A stretch of 64,000 nucleotides of DNA, taken from positions 124,001-188,000 of the forward strand of contig NZ_JAEMHM010000012.1 in assembly GCF_016458275.1 (NCBI RefSeq), given 5' to 3'. Under the pieces are notes generated by a model. The model saw only the letters and a list, made by a program, of their open reading frames with translations. It was not told where the DNA came from and did not search any database. The number at the start of each line of letters is the position of its first letter. Within the stretch, counting starts at the first letter, position 1. Shown here piece after piece: positions 1 through 8,776 of the stretch. Made by a program: the position numbers and the translations under genes. The stretch is from Geomesophilobacter sediminis. Its GTDB lineage: Bacteria > Desulfobacterota > Desulfuromonadia > Geobacterales > Geobacteraceae.

Positions 1-2
1 GG

Positions 3-272
3 GGGGCGATCGGCGAGCCGATGCTCTTTGAACGGCTGCGGGGGAAGGCGACGGTGGAGCCGGACCTGGTCGAGCGCAAGGCGATGCTGAAGCAGTACCT
101 GGAACGGTTGCTCCCGGGCTGCCGGAAGCTCTTCTGCGGAGACATGCAGGTCTTATGCAAGATGAAAGGGGTCGTCGCCAATGTAGAAGATCCGGAAATG
201 GACCGTGAGCTCAAGCAGCTCAAACGGGCGAAAACCCTGGAGGCGTTCGAAAAGGAGTTCGGAGAGCTGTAG
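3..272 (+). CDS. C-terminal part of an unidentified protein (5' end off the window)
   Basis: The reading frame is open from the left edge (GAIGEP precedes the first Met at 21) and stops at 272, so this is probably the tail of a longer gene rather than a complete 83-residue protein. The visible part is charged and helical, with two Cys (in KLFCGD and VLCKM) and a Lys/Glu-rich C-terminus ending in FGEL. I do not recognise the family. No ribosome binding site is visible before the Met at 21, which supports truncation. Confidence 0.55.
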   Translation, partial: GAIGEPMLFERLRGKATVEPDLVERKAMLKQYLERLLPGCRKLFCGDMQVLCKMKGVVANVEDPEMDRELKQLKRAKTLEAFEKEFGEL

Positions 273-276
273 GTTC

Positions 277-432
277 AATAGACAATGGACAGTTGACCAT
301 CCACAACCCAAAACCCGTTCCCCCCTAGCCCGCCGGGGTTGCGCGCAAGAGCGCGGGGTTGCTACGGGCGAGGGTGAGGGAAACGATCTGGGCTCAGCAT
401 GCTGCGCCCTACGGCCCCGGAGGAAATCCCTC
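277..432. repeat. Intergenic dispersed-repeat cluster
   Basis: Three repeat types sit between two convergent genes. At 277-306 is a CAATGGACAGTTGACCA-type element, also seen at 40857-40884. At 318-376 is a GC-rich inverted element ending GCGAGGGTGAGGG. At 393-420 is a CAGCATGCTGCGCCC palindrome, also present at 3359-3388. No coding signal is seen. Confidence 0.6.
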
Positions 433-469
433 CGTTACCAGGCCGCATCCTAGCAGTGGGAAGCCGACC

Positions 470-1771
470 TCACGTCCCCTCCCCTTCAAGGGGAGGGACA
501 GGGTGAGGATGGGGTTTGGTAACCGGCTCGTCGCCCCTCGAAAAGAAGAACAGCACAATCGCCACCGCCAGGCAGCCGATCGGGAATTTGAATCCGGCAT
601 GGAACGCCGCGGCGGCATCCCCCGGCGTCAGCTTCCGAACCGCCCCGATTATCTCCCCCATCACCTGCTGCGCGGTCGCCGCCCCCATCAACACGAAGAA
701 ATTCAGCGACGTCAGCGCCGTCCCCACGATCCGCACCGAAAACAATCCCCTCACGATCGGATAGATCATCACCCCGCTCGATACGCAGATCCCGATCAGG
801 AAGAAGAGCACCAAGAGCACGCCGACCGGCAGCCGCTCCGCCATTCCCAGGAAGTTCAGCATCAATGCGAAGAGACCGATCTGCCCGTAACGGAGCGTTT
901 TCCGATAGGAATACAGCACCTTTCGGGCGATGCTGTCGATCATCAGGCTGCCGGTGATGAACCCCACCGAGGTGGCCATCAGCATCCGCCCCGTTTCCAC
1001 CCGCGAATACTTCAGCACCTCCATCAAGTACGGCCCGCCCCACAGAGCCTGCAGCGCCAAGTACGCCCCATACCATGCAAAAGCTGCAAGTCCGACCAGC
1101 CAGAAATCCAAGGTGGTGAATATCGTTTTCCAGGCTCGGAGCATCTCCTCCGGCCCGGCATCATCGTGCTCCGCACCGGTATGCATGCCTTCCGGCGGGC
1201 GATTGCGCAAGAAAGCGAGCACCAACAGCGCCGCTACCCCTTGCACCACCCCGATGGTCAGGAAGGAATCCCGCCAGCCGATGGCGGCAACCGCGAGCGC
1301 CAGAGGTGCAGTCCCGGCGACGTTCCCGACGTTGCCGATCGCGACCATAAGGCCGGAGACCTTGCCGAATTCCTGCTGGGAAAACCAGCGGCTGAAGATC
1401 GCGAGCGTGGCCATGAGCACCGAGGCGGTGCCAACGCCGATCAGTACGCGGCCGCCCAGAGCCGTTGCGATGGTTGTGGCCTGGGAGAAGAGGATGCCGC
1501 CGATGGTGGTGAGGAGGCCGGAGCAGCCAATCACCAGCCGCCCCCCCAGCCGGTCGATGAGCGGACCGAGCGGAATCTGGGCCGCCGCATAGACATAGAA
1601 GAGGATGCTGGAAAGGGAGCCCAGCTGCTGCGGGGAGAGATGCAGCTCGCGGGAGATGTCGCCGGCAACGACCGCAAGGGAGACTCGATAGAAATAGGCG
1701 AGGATGTAACTCAACGCAAGGATGCCGAAGATAATCCAGCGCTGGCGACGCATCCGGTACTGCTCAGGCAT
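470..1771 (-). CDS. MFS transporter with a repeat-derived C-terminal tail
   Basis: This is a major facilitator superfamily permease of 433 residues, counted from the Met preceded by a GGGGGAG ribosome binding site; a Met eight codons upstream lacks one. About twelve hydrophobic segments are visible. The first helix pair is followed by the loop motif GPLIDRLGGR, the family's cytoplasmic signature. The central loop, with its EHDDAGPEE segment, separates the two six-helix halves. The architecture resembles organic-anion or nitrate/nitrite-type MFS carriers, but the substrate cannot be read from sequence. The last ~16 residues (PHPHPVPPLEGEG) are translated from a dispersed repeat at 473-517, so the natural stop was probably lost when the element arrived. 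It stands alone on its strand. Confidence 0.85.
   Translation of the reverse strand: MPEQYRMRRQRWIIFGILALSYILAYFYRVSLAVVAGDISRELHLSPQQLGSLSSILFYVYAAAQIPLGPLIDRLGGRLVIGCSGLLTTIGGILFSQATTIATALGGRVLIGVGTASVLMATLAIFSRWFSQQEFGKVSGLMVAIGNVGNVAGTAPLALAVAAIGWRDSFLTIGVVQGVAALLVLAFLRNRPPEGMHTGAEHDDAGPEEMLRAWKTIFTTLDFWLVGLAAFAWYGAYLALQALWGGPYLMEVLKYSRVETGRMLMATSVGFITGSLMIDSIARKVLYSYRKTLRYGQIGLFALMLNFLGMAERLPVGVLLVLFFLIGICVSSGVMIYPIVRGLFSVRIVGTALTSLNFFVLMGAATAQQVMGEIIGAVRKLTPGDAAAAFHAGFKFPIGCLAVAIVLFFFSRGDEPVTKPHPHPVPPLEGEGT
473..517 (-). repeat. Dispersed repeat, family A (CCCATCCTCACCCTGTCC...)
   Basis: A short hairpin (CCCTCCCCTTCAAGGGGAGGG) is followed by GACAGGGTGAGGATGGGG. Related copies occur at 12486-12529, 28413-28584 (two arms), 30673-30720, 47504-47546 and 51847-51912. 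This copy overlaps the 3' end of the MFS gene. Confidence 0.85.
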
Positions 1772-1850
1772 TCGCTCCCCCTTTTGGCGCGGCACTCTAG
1801 CATAGGGAGATCGGTGCGGTAAAGCGGGAGTTGAGAGCGAGGGGGAAAGT

Positions 1851-1996
1851 TGTGGGAGCGCCCTTCCGGGCGCGATCCGCCGGAGGCGGTAACAACGGTT
1901 GTGGATGATCGTGCCTGGAAAGGCGCTCCCACAGGGTAAGACGCTATCTTGCTTATCCAGAAAAACTCAATCGCGACAAGAATGTCGCTCCTACAA
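1851..1996. repeat. Dispersed repeats, families C and B
   Basis: At 1851-1935 is an inverted element with outer arms GTGGGAGCGCC and GGCGCTCCCAC and an inner CGCCGGAGGCGG stem (family C). At 1970-1996 is TCGCGACAAGAATGTCGCTC (family B). They fill most of the gap between the MFS gene and guaC. I see no riboswitch in the remaining 2000-2151 segment. Confidence 0.8.
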
Positions 1997-2151
1997 GAAT
2001 GGACTGGGGTCGAGCTTGTTGGAAAGTATTTTTCAGATACTGTAAAAGGCGCTCATACTATGTCTGTAGTATCCGATGAATTAAGAAATGATGGGAGCAG
2101 GATGCTGCCTCCCTACATACTCGATCACCTACTGCTATGAGGTAACCATCC

Positions 2152-3186
2152 ATGTTTGTCGAAAGCGATGTGAAGCTTGGTTTCAACGACGTCCTCATCA
2201 GGCCCAAACGGTCCAACCTCAAAAGCCGGTCCGAGGTCGACCTGCTGCGGACCTTCGTTTTCATGCACAGCAAGCGGGAATGGACCGGGGTTCCGGTGGT
2301 CGCCTCCAACATGGATACCACCGGGACCTTCGAAGTGGCCGAGGCGCTGGCGCGCCACCGCCTGCTGACCGCAATCCACAAGCATTACTCGATCAAGCAA
2401 TGGGACGACTTCCTTAACTCCCACCCGGACATTCTTCCCTTCATCATGGTCAGCACCGGCACCTCCGATGCCGACTTCAAGCTGCTCTCGGAGATTCTGG
2501 AACGGCACGAGCAGCTCCAATTCATCTGCATCGACGTCGCCAACGGCTATTCGGAGAGCTTCGTGGAGCACGTTTACAAGGTGCGCGAGAAGTTCACCGA
2601 CAAGACCATCGTTGCCGGGAACGTGGTTACCGGGGAGATGGTGGAAGAACTGCTGCTTTCCGGGGCGGACGTGGTGAAGGTCGGCATCGGCCCGGGCTCG
2701 GTCTGCACCACCCGGGTCAAGGCCGGGGTCGGCTACCCGCAGCTCTCCGCGGTGATCGAGTGCGCCGACGCCGCCCACGGCCTGGGCGGAAGGATCATGT
2801 CCGACGGGGGATGCACCTGCCCGGGGGACGTGGCCAAGGCATTCGGCGGGGGAGCCGATTTCGTCATGTTGGGCGGGATGTTCGCGGGCCACGACGAGAG
2901 CGGCGGGCAGATCCTGGAACGGAACGGGAGGCAATTCAAGGTCTTCTATGGAATGAGCTCCCGGACCGCGATGGAGAAACATTCCGGCGGAGTGGCCGCC
3001 TACCGCGCCTCCGAAGGAAAGACCGTCGAGGTCCCCTACCGCGGGCCGATCGATGATACGGTGCGGGACATCCTGGGCGGGGTGCGGTCGGCCTGCACCT
3101 ACGTCGGCGCCGCCGCGCTGCGTGAGCTCACCAAGCGCACCACCTTCATCCGCGTCCAGGAGCAGGAAAACCGGATCTTCGACTAG
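2152..3186 (+). CDS. guaC: GMP reductase
   Basis: GuaC catalyses NADPH-dependent reductive deamination of GMP to IMP, returning guanine nucleotides to the shared purine pool. The 344-residue protein has the IMPDH/GMPR TIM barrel without a CBS insertion, matching the usual length of GuaC. The catalytic loop [11 protein letters not shown] places the nucleophilic Cys at residue 185. The phosphate and NADPH regions follow as [10 protein letters not shown] and [10 protein letters not shown]. An SNMDTTGT segment near residue 52 is typical of GMPR rather than IMP dehydrogenase. The start has a GAGG box 8 bp upstream. It is monocistronic, with repeats on both sides. Confidence 0.95.
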   Translation: MFVESDVKLGFNDVLIRPKRSNLKSRSEVDLLRTFVFMHSKREWTGVPVVASNMDTTGTFEVAEALARHRLLTAIHKHYSIKQWDDFLNSHPDILPFIMVSTGTSDADFKLLSEILERHEQLQFICIDVANGYSESFVEHVYKVREKFTDKTIVAGNVVTGEMVEELLLSGADVVKVGIGPGSVCTTRVKAGVGYPQLSAVIECADAAHGLGGRIMSDGGCTCPGDVAKAFGGGADFVMLGGMFAGHDESGGQILERNGRQFKVFYGMSSRTAMEKHSGGVAAYRASEGKTVEVPYRGPIDDTVRDILGGVRSACTYVGAAALRELTKRTTFIRVQEQENRIFD

Positions 3187-3265
3187 GGACTGCGACACCT
3201 CGTAGGTCGCGTGGAGGGACGAAACGCGACGCGGTCTGGAAAATATAGGGGGGGCGCTTGGTGTC

Positions 3266-3418
3266 ATCGCGCCCGGAAGGGCGCTCCCACCGGGGATGGC
3301 GCCCTCTGCCGAGACGGCTCGGGATTTCGCTCTGGGGCTTTATGCCACTCTCATGGCAGGGGCGCAGCATGCTGCGCCCGTCGGGCCGATAATCGCGACA
3401 GGAATGTCGCTCCTACAA
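3266..3418. repeat. Dispersed repeats, families C and B plus CAGCATGCTGCGCCC palindrome
   Basis: A family C half-element (GCGCCCGGAAGGGCGCTCCC) lies at 3266-3291, a GGGGCGCAGCATGCTGCGCC palindrome at 3359-3388, and a family B copy (ATCGCGACAGGAATGTCGCT) at 3391-3418. All lie between the convergent guaC and patB-like genes. Confidence 0.8.
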
Positions 3419-3439
3419 CCTAGGCATTGCCTCAAATGT

Positions 3440-3476
3440 AAAAGGCCACTCCTTCGGACAGGAATGGCCTTTTTTG
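3440..3476. terminator. Rho-independent terminator between convergent genes
   Basis: The stem AAAAGGCCA...TGGCCTTTT has an inner CTCC/GGAA extension. It is followed by six T on the + strand and by a shorter T run on the - strand, so it can serve both guaC and the patB-like gene. Confidence 0.8.
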
Positions 3477-3506
3477 TTGCGAAGCCGGCTGGGGTGCGAC
3501 GCCGAC

Positions 3507-4643
3507 TTACCCGTTCACCGACTGCACCATCCGGTGCAGGGCTTCCTGCAAGGTGCTGCGCGGGCAGCCGAAGTTGAGCCGCACGAAGCCGGGAAGGCCG
3601 AATTCGGCCCCGTCGTTGAGCCCGACCCCGGCCCGCTCGAAAAAGGCCGCGGGGTCGTCGATCCCACCGCCACGGGCGTCGATCCAGGCGAGGTAGGTCG
3701 CCTCGACCCGGGCGACCCGAAATCCCGGCATCCGCCCCACTTCCCGCTCCACCAGGCCCCGGTTCCCCCGCAGATACTCCAGCAGTTCCCTCCGCCACGG
3801 CTCGCCGTGCCGATAGCACGCCTCCGCAGCGGTGAAGCCGAGCAGGTTCACGTGGGGGACGATCCCCGCCATCGCCTTGCGGAAGGAGCGGCGCAGGGTG
3901 TCGTTGGCGATGATCGCCAACGAGCAGCCCAGCCCCGGTATGTTGTAGGTCTTGCTGGGGGCCATCAGGGTGATGGTCCGCTGGGCCACCGCTTCGGATA
4001 GCATGGCGATCGGCAGATGCCGGCCCCCCTCCTCCAGCACGAGGCTCGCATGGATCTCGTCGCTGCAGATGACCAGGTCGTGCTGCGCGGCGACTGCGGC
4101 GAGGGCGCTCAACTCCGCTTCGGTCCACATCCTGCCGACCGGGTTGTGCGGGTTGCAAAGCATGAGCAGCCGGGTCTGCGGCGTGATTGCCTGCTGCAGG
4201 AGTTCGATGTCGATCCCCCAGCGCCCCTCGGATTCCGCGAGCGGGACCTTTACCAGCCCGAGACCGGCCAGGGGTGGCGCCGACAAGAAGGGGGGATAGA
4301 TCGGGGTGAAGGTAAGCGCCTGGTCCCCCGGGTTCCCCACCGCACGGCAGGTGACGTTCAGCCCGCAAACCAGTCCGGGGAGCCAGACCAGCCACTCCTC
4401 TTTCACCTCCCAGTCGAACTCGGAACGGACCGATTCCAGCACCGCCTGCACCAGCGACTCCGGCGCGGAGGTGTAGCCGAAAATACCGTGCTCCACCCGC
4501 GCCTGGAGCGCGTCGATCACCTCGGGCGGCGAACGGAAATCCATGTCGGCCACCCACAGCGGGATGACGTCGGGACGATACCGCTCCCACTTGATGCTGG
4601 AGGTGCCGCGCCGGTCGTGGACGGTGTCGAAATCGTAGGTCAT
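3507..4643 (-). CDS. MalY/PatB-family PLP C-S lyase, candidate OvoB sulfoxide lyase
   Basis: This is a fold-type I aminotransferase of 378 residues, the length of the PatB/MalY cystathionine beta-lyase family. Visible features are the N-terminal PLWVADMDF signature (27-36), CNPHNPVG (163-170), the pyridoxal-binding SDEIHA (194-199) and the Schiff-base Lys231 in MAPSKTYNIPGLG. Its start overlaps the ovoA stop by ATGA, so the two are translationally coupled. Ovothiol synthesis needs a PLP enzyme (OvoB) that cleaves the 5-histidylcysteine sulfoxide made by OvoA, and this gene is the obvious candidate. That role is inferred from position. A housekeeping cystathionine beta-lyase is the alternative. 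Confidence 0.88.
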   Translation of the reverse strand: MTYDFDTVHDRRGTSSIKWERYRPDVIPLWVADMDFRSPPEVIDALQARVEHGIFGYTSAPESLVQAVLESVRSEFDWEVKEEWLVWLPGLVCGLNVTCRAVGNPGDQALTFTPIYPPFLSAPPLAGLGLVKVPLAESEGRWGIDIELLQQAITPQTRLLMLCNPHNPVGRMWTEAELSALAAVAAQHDLVICSDEIHASLVLEEGGRHLPIAMLSEAVAQRTITLMAPSKTYNIPGLGCSLAIIANDTLRRSFRKAMAGIVPHVNLLGFTAAEACYRHGEPWRRELLEYLRGNRGLVEREVGRMPGFRVARVEATYLAWIDARGGGIDDPAAFFERAGVGLNDGAEFGLPGFVRLNFGCPRSTLQEALHRMVQSVNG

Positions 4644-6745
4644 TTAAGCTCCCATACGGTCAGCTCGGAGATGATGTGCTGGTATTTGCGCCGGGTCTCG
4701 CGGATCACCAGCGGCACCTCGCGCGGCTCGCCCAGTCTGCGGAAGTGCGGCGCAAGCACCCGCTCCAGCCCTTCCAGAGAAGTGACATTCTCGCCCGCCT
4801 CCTTGAAGCCGCCCAGCCAATCCCCTTTCGGGGTAAATTCCTCGGACCATGTGTAGGGAGAGGCGATCACCAGCAGGCCCTGCGGGTTGAGCCGTTCGTG
4901 AATCAGTTCCAGGAACCGGCGCGGCGAGTAGAGCCGGTCGATGAGGTTCGCCGCCAGGATCAGGTCGTAGCCGGTGTACTTTTCAGGAAGGTTGCAGGCA
5001 TCGGCCTGGAAGAAACGGACCTTCTCCCGGGCGGCTTCCAGATCGAGCCCGGCGAGGGTGGCCTCGTGGTAGGAGACAATTTCCCCTTCTTCCGGCAAGG
5101 CGTAGCGCAGGTACCCTTCGTCTCGCATCCGCACGGCAAGCTGGAAAAAACGCGCCGAGAAGTCGAGGCCGACCACGCTGTCGAAGCCGCGGCCGAGTTC
5201 GAAACTCGCCCGCCCCACGGCACAGCCGACGTCGAGCGCGGCGCGATGCGCCCTTCCCTTTACCAGATCCAGGCAGATCTCCGCAACCGCTTTCGGAAAA
5301 TTCGCGACCCCGAAGTGCCCGTCACCGTAATGGGCGTCGCAGTACTGGGACCCGAGGGCGTCGGTTTCGTACTGATCCTGGTGCACCTCGACCGGGGCCG
5401 CGCTTTCGATGTACCGGAAACCGGCATGCTGGAAGAAGTGGCGCCGGAAGGCGTACCGGCTGTCCCGGGTCGCCTCGTTGCCGGTGGAGATCCAGGAGCC
5501 TCCTTTGATCAGGTTGTGCCGGGTATCGAAGGTCGGCGTGGAGAAATCGTCGTACCACGGGTGGATGTTGAAGCCGCGGAAGGGATAGATCGGGGTCTCG
5601 GTCCACTGCCAGACGTTGCCGACGATGTCGAAGAAGTTCCCGAAGGGAAAATGATCCACCGGGCAGGAGGAGGCGCAGTATTCCAGGTTGATGTTCCCCG
5701 GGGCGCTGTCCCAATAGGGCTGGTCCGGAATGTCGTGGAGGTCCCGCAACCGGTACCACTCGTCCTCGGACGGCAGCCGGATCGCCCGGTTGGTCTTTGC
5801 CGCCATCCAGTTGCAAAAGGCCTTTGCTTCCAGGTAGTTCACCTCGACCGGCCAGTTCCACGGAAGGTCGATGATCTCCAGCATGGTACGCAGCCCCCAC
5901 CCGTTGGGTCGCTTCACCCAGAAAAGCGGGTACTCGGCTGCCCGGAAGTTGCGCCAGTTCCACCCTTCTTCGGTCCACCAGCGGGATTCGCGATAGCCGC
6001 CGTCTTCGACGAAGGAGAGGAATTCCCGGTTGGATACCAGGCACTTGGAGGCGGCAAAGGAGGCGACGTTGGCTTCATGGCTTCCGTACTCGTTGTCCCA
6101 GCCATACAGCGGATGGTCCATCGGCTTGCCCAGGATGATCTTCCCACCGGAAACCGGAATGAGTTCGTTGGCGGGGGGCTCGCCGGTGTCATTGCAGATG
6201 GCCCAGAACGGGTCCGGCTTCACCTGGTCGATCGGGAGTTGCCGGATCAGCACCGACGAAGTCTCCAGGTGGATCCGCTCGTGCTCGATCCCCATCATGA
6301 TCGCCCACCACGGGCTCTCCCAGGTAATCGGGAGCGAGAGCGGAAGCTTGCGGATCAGGCCGTCGACCAGGGTGCGTGCCGCGTCGCGGTATTCCTTCAC
6401 CGCGCTGCGCGCCGGCCAGTCGTAGTGGGTGGCGTCGAGGTCATCCCAGGACATCTCGTCCACCCCGACCGCGAACATCGCTTCGAAGCGCGGGTTGATC
6501 CGCTGGTCGATCACCCGGGCGATGGTGAGCTTGTTGATGAAGAAGGTGGCGGTGTGCCCGAAATAGAAGATCAACGGATGCCGGAGCCGGTCCGCCCTCA
6601 GGTAGAAGGTCGCGTCCTCCTTGAGGGTGTCGTAGAGCTTTTCATCGATGTCGAAGGTCTTGTGGAAGTATTCAAGGATTTCCTGGCGTTTCTGTTCCGG
6701 GTCGCCTTCGCTTAGAATCGTCGTGCGTGTCTTGCGCAGATCCAT
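4640..6745 (-). CDS. ovoA: 5-histidylcysteine sulfoxide synthase / SAM methyltransferase (ovothiol synthase)
   Basis: OvoA couples cysteine to histidine C5 using iron and O2, then N-methylates the thiol product to ovothiol A. The 701 residues show the family order. First comes an N-terminal DinB-like domain with the iron ligands His155, His159 and Glu161 (HERIHLE). Next is a formylglycine-enzyme/sulfatase-modifying domain (about 195-450; LPSEDEW, GNVWQWTETP, KGGSW). Last is a C-terminal class I methyltransferase (about 480-701) with the SAM loop DVGCAVGR (505-512). It begins at a Met with a GGAGG-like box and ends overlapping the PLP lyase gene. An O2-dependent enzyme is notable in a putative anaerobe, but a caa3 oxidase operon lies 4 kb away. 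Confidence 0.93.
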   Translation of the reverse strand: MDLRKTRTTILSEGDPEQKRQEILEYFHKTFDIDEKLYDTLKEDATFYLRADRLRHPLIFYFGHTATFFINKLTIARVIDQRINPRFEAMFAVGVDEMSWDDLDATHYDWPARSAVKEYRDAARTLVDGLIRKLPLSLPITWESPWWAIMMGIEHERIHLETSSVLIRQLPIDQVKPDPFWAICNDTGEPPANELIPVSGGKIILGKPMDHPLYGWDNEYGSHEANVASFAASKCLVSNREFLSFVEDGGYRESRWWTEEGWNWRNFRAAEYPLFWVKRPNGWGLRTMLEIIDLPWNWPVEVNYLEAKAFCNWMAAKTNRAIRLPSEDEWYRLRDLHDIPDQPYWDSAPGNINLEYCASSCPVDHFPFGNFFDIVGNVWQWTETPIYPFRGFNIHPWYDDFSTPTFDTRHNLIKGGSWISTGNEATRDSRYAFRRHFFQHAGFRYIESAAPVEVHQDQYETDALGSQYCDAHYGDGHFGVANFPKAVAEICLDLVKGRAHRAALDVGCAVGRASFELGRGFDSVVGLDFSARFFQLAVRMRDEGYLRYALPEEGEIVSYHEATLAGLDLEAAREKVRFFQADACNLPEKYTGYDLILAANLIDRLYSPRRFLELIHERLNPQGLLVIASPYTWSEEFTPKGDWLGGFKEAGENVTSLEGLERVLAPHFRRLGEPREVPLVIRETRRKYQHIISELTVWELK

Positions 6746-6931
6746 AAGATGCTGCCTCCCTTCCGCTCATTAGAACACCGTCCACCGATTTTAGCACAAT
6801 TGTCCGGTACTACATTGCGCCCCCGTTTTTTAGTGTCGGGGCGTATAGTGGAGTCAGCAATCCGGTGGGCTGTCACTGCCGGCCGAACCGCGGGCATCCC
6901 ACCGGAGCAGATAGCAAAGGAGGAATCAACC

Positions 6932-7255
6932 ATGCGTATGCTATTAAACATCAAGTTCCCCAACGAGCAGTTCAATCAAGCGGTACGGAAGGGGAATTGC
7001 GGAAGCCTCATCAGCCGGATCGTCGAAGAGGCCCGCGCCGAGGCGGTGTATTTCACTGAGCAGGATGGGCAACGCAGCGTCATCATGGTCACCGAGGTGA
7101 CCGAACCTTCCAAGATACCGGCACTGGCCGAGCCCTGGTTTCTGAATTTCAACGCGACCGTGGAGTTGCGGATCGTGATGTCCTTTGACGATCTCAAACG
7201 TTCCGGAATCGACGACCTGGGCCGGAAATGGGGCGAACTCAGCGGCCGGGACTAA
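6932..7255 (+). CDS. Small conserved-type hypothetical protein (107 aa)
   Basis: The start at 6932 is set by a strong AAAGGAGG box eight bases upstream; the frame is open for 61 codons further but those lack a start signal. The protein is soluble, with alternating strands and helices (MRMLLNIKFP, SVIMVTEV, LRIVMSFDDL). This suggests a ferredoxin-like, dimeric alpha/beta-barrel fold such as small DUF3303 or muconolactone-isomerase-like proteins. I cannot assign a function. It is divergent from ovoA, sharing a 186-bp upstream region, and is followed by its own terminator. Confidence 0.75.
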   Translation: MRMLLNIKFPNEQFNQAVRKGNCGSLISRIVEEARAEAVYFTEQDGQRSVIMVTEVTEPSKIPALAEPWFLNFNATVELRIVMSFDDLKRSGIDDLGRKWGELSGRD

Positions 7256-7290
7256 GCCAGCGATCCCGGCCCGAAATTGATCAATCGCCT

Positions 7291-7317
7291 AGGGGCACAG
7301 CTTGCTGTGCCCCTTTC
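7291..7317 (+). terminator. Terminator hairpin
   Basis: A perfect 11-bp stem, AGGGGCACAGC/GCTGTGCCCCT, with a TT loop is followed by TT. It lies 35 bp after the small hypothetical gene. The T run is short. Confidence 0.6.
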
Positions 7318-7418
7318 TGATTTCTAGTGTCCTTCCCCTCCGGGGCTTCCCCTTGACCGGGAACGGACGGTACTGACATCCGCTCACTTTTAATAAGAAT
7401 GAAAATTTTCGCTTCACA

Positions 7419-7446
7419 TTGACTGATGCTATCTCTGCGTTATTTT
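7419..7446 (+). promoter_or_regulatory. Sigma-70-like promoter of tdh
   Basis: TTGACT (7419-7424) and TATTTT (7441-7446) are separated by 16 bp. Transcription would begin near 7453, downstream of the first possible Met at 7426. This supports the internal tdh start. Confidence 0.5.
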
Positions 7447-7506
7447 TATGCATCCGCCGAACAATTGCCTAGCTGGCTGCGGACCGCCCGGGAAGTGGAG
7501 GATGTC

Positions 7507-8550
7507 ATGAAGACGATGAAGGCTTTGGTGAAAAAGTTTGCCAAGCCGGGCCTTTGGCTCGACGAGGTGCCCATCCCCGAGTACGGGATCAACGACGTCC
7601 TGATCAAGATCGAGCAGACCGCCATCTGCGGCACCGACCTGCACATCTGGGACTGGAACGCCTGGGCGCAGAAAACCATCCCGGTCCCGATGGTGATCGG
7701 GCACGAATTCGTCGGCCGGGTCGCCGCGATGGGGAGCAACGTCTATGACCTCAACGTCGGCGACATCGTATCCGGCGAGGGACACATCGTCTGCGGGCGG
7801 TGCCGCAACTGCCTGGCGGGACGCCGGCACCTCTGCAAGGACACCAGCGGCGTCGGCGTCAACCGCCCCGGCGCCTTCGCCGAATACGTCAGCATTCCGG
7901 TTACCAACGTCTGGCACGCCGATCCGACCATTCCGCTCGACGTCCTCAGCATCTTCGACCCCTTCGGCAACGCCACCCACACCACCCTCGCCTTCCCGGT
8001 GCTGGGCGAGGACGTGCTGATCACCGGGGCCGGCCCCATCGGGATCATGGCCACCGCCATCGCCCGTCACGCCGGGGCCCGTTACATCGTCACCACCGAC
8101 GTCAATCCGTACCGCCTCGACCTCGCCAAGAAGATGGGAGCGACCGTGGCTTTGAACATCAAGGAGAAGAGCGTCGCACAGGTGGTGCGGGAACTGGGGA
8201 TGAAGGAGGGTTTCGACGTCGGGCTGGAGATGTCCGGCAACGAAAGCGCCTTCCACACCATGCTGGAAAACATGTGCCACGGCGGAAAGATTGCCCTTTT
8301 GGGGATCCCGGAGCACGACATGGCCATCGACTGGAACCGGGTGATCTTCAACAGCTTGACCATCAAAGGGATCTACGGCCGGGAGATGTACGAGACCTGG
8401 TATCTCATGCAGTCGCTGATCAAAATCGGGCTCGACCTCACGCCGGTCATCACCCACCGGCTCCACTACACCGAGTTCGAGGAGGGGTTCCGGGTGATGG
8501 GGACCGGGAATTCGGGGAAGGTGATCTTAAGGTGGACGGAAGGGGCGTGA
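7507..8550 (+). CDS. tdh: L-threonine 3-dehydrogenase
   Basis: Tdh oxidises L-threonine to 2-amino-3-ketobutyrate with NAD+, feeding the Kbl enzyme encoded next. The 347-residue zinc-dependent medium-chain dehydrogenase starts at MKTMKALV, which has a GGAGG box. Upstream Met codons would give an atypical extension that begins before the predicted promoter. Visible are the catalytic zinc site ICGTD..H and GHE, the structural zinc cysteines ([15 protein letters not shown]), and the GAGPIGIM nucleotide-binding turn. The [10 protein letters not shown] segment is typical of Tdh. It shares strand and pathway with kbl 226 bp downstream; the gap holds dispersed repeats. Confidence 0.95.
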   Translation: MKTMKALVKKFAKPGLWLDEVPIPEYGINDVLIKIEQTAICGTDLHIWDWNAWAQKTIPVPMVIGHEFVGRVAAMGSNVYDLNVGDIVSGEGHIVCGRCRNCLAGRRHLCKDTSGVGVNRPGAFAEYVSIPVTNVWHADPTIPLDVLSIFDPFGNATHTTLAFPVLGEDVLITGAGPIGIMATAIARHAGARYIVTTDVNPYRLDLAKKMGATVALNIKEKSVAQVVRELGMKEGFDVGLEMSGNESAFHTMLENMCHGGKIALLGIPEHDMAIDWNRVIFNSLTIKGIYGREMYETWYLMQSLIKIGLDLTPVITHRLHYTEFEEGFRVMGTGNSGKVILRWTEGA

Positions 8551-8564
8551 CCTGGGCCTGCAAA

Positions 8565-8692
8565 GTAGGAGCGACCTTCCTGCCGCGGCAGGGTCTGTCC
8601 TGATGAGCAAGTAGCAGCCTACCGGGCCTTTCCAGGCGCGAATTTACCCCGTTGCCGCCTTCGGCGGTTCGCGCCGGGAAAGGCGCTCCCCC
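8565..8692. repeat. Dispersed repeats B and C between tdh and kbl
   Basis: A degenerate family B copy (GTAGGAGCGACCTTCCTG) lies at 8565-8590. A family C inverted element with an inner CCGCCTTCGGCGG stem lies at 8623-8692. Confidence 0.75.
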
Positions 8693-8776
8693 AAGCAAGG
8701 CACCGGTTGTTGCATCGCTGTCTCGATGGGGACGGGAGTTACCAGCCGTTTGGATGATACAGAATAAGGAGCTGAA

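Noticed and set aside
1949-2140. 63-codon open frame before guaC
   Set aside because: It spans a family B repeat, lacks a ribosome binding site and shows no protein-like composition.
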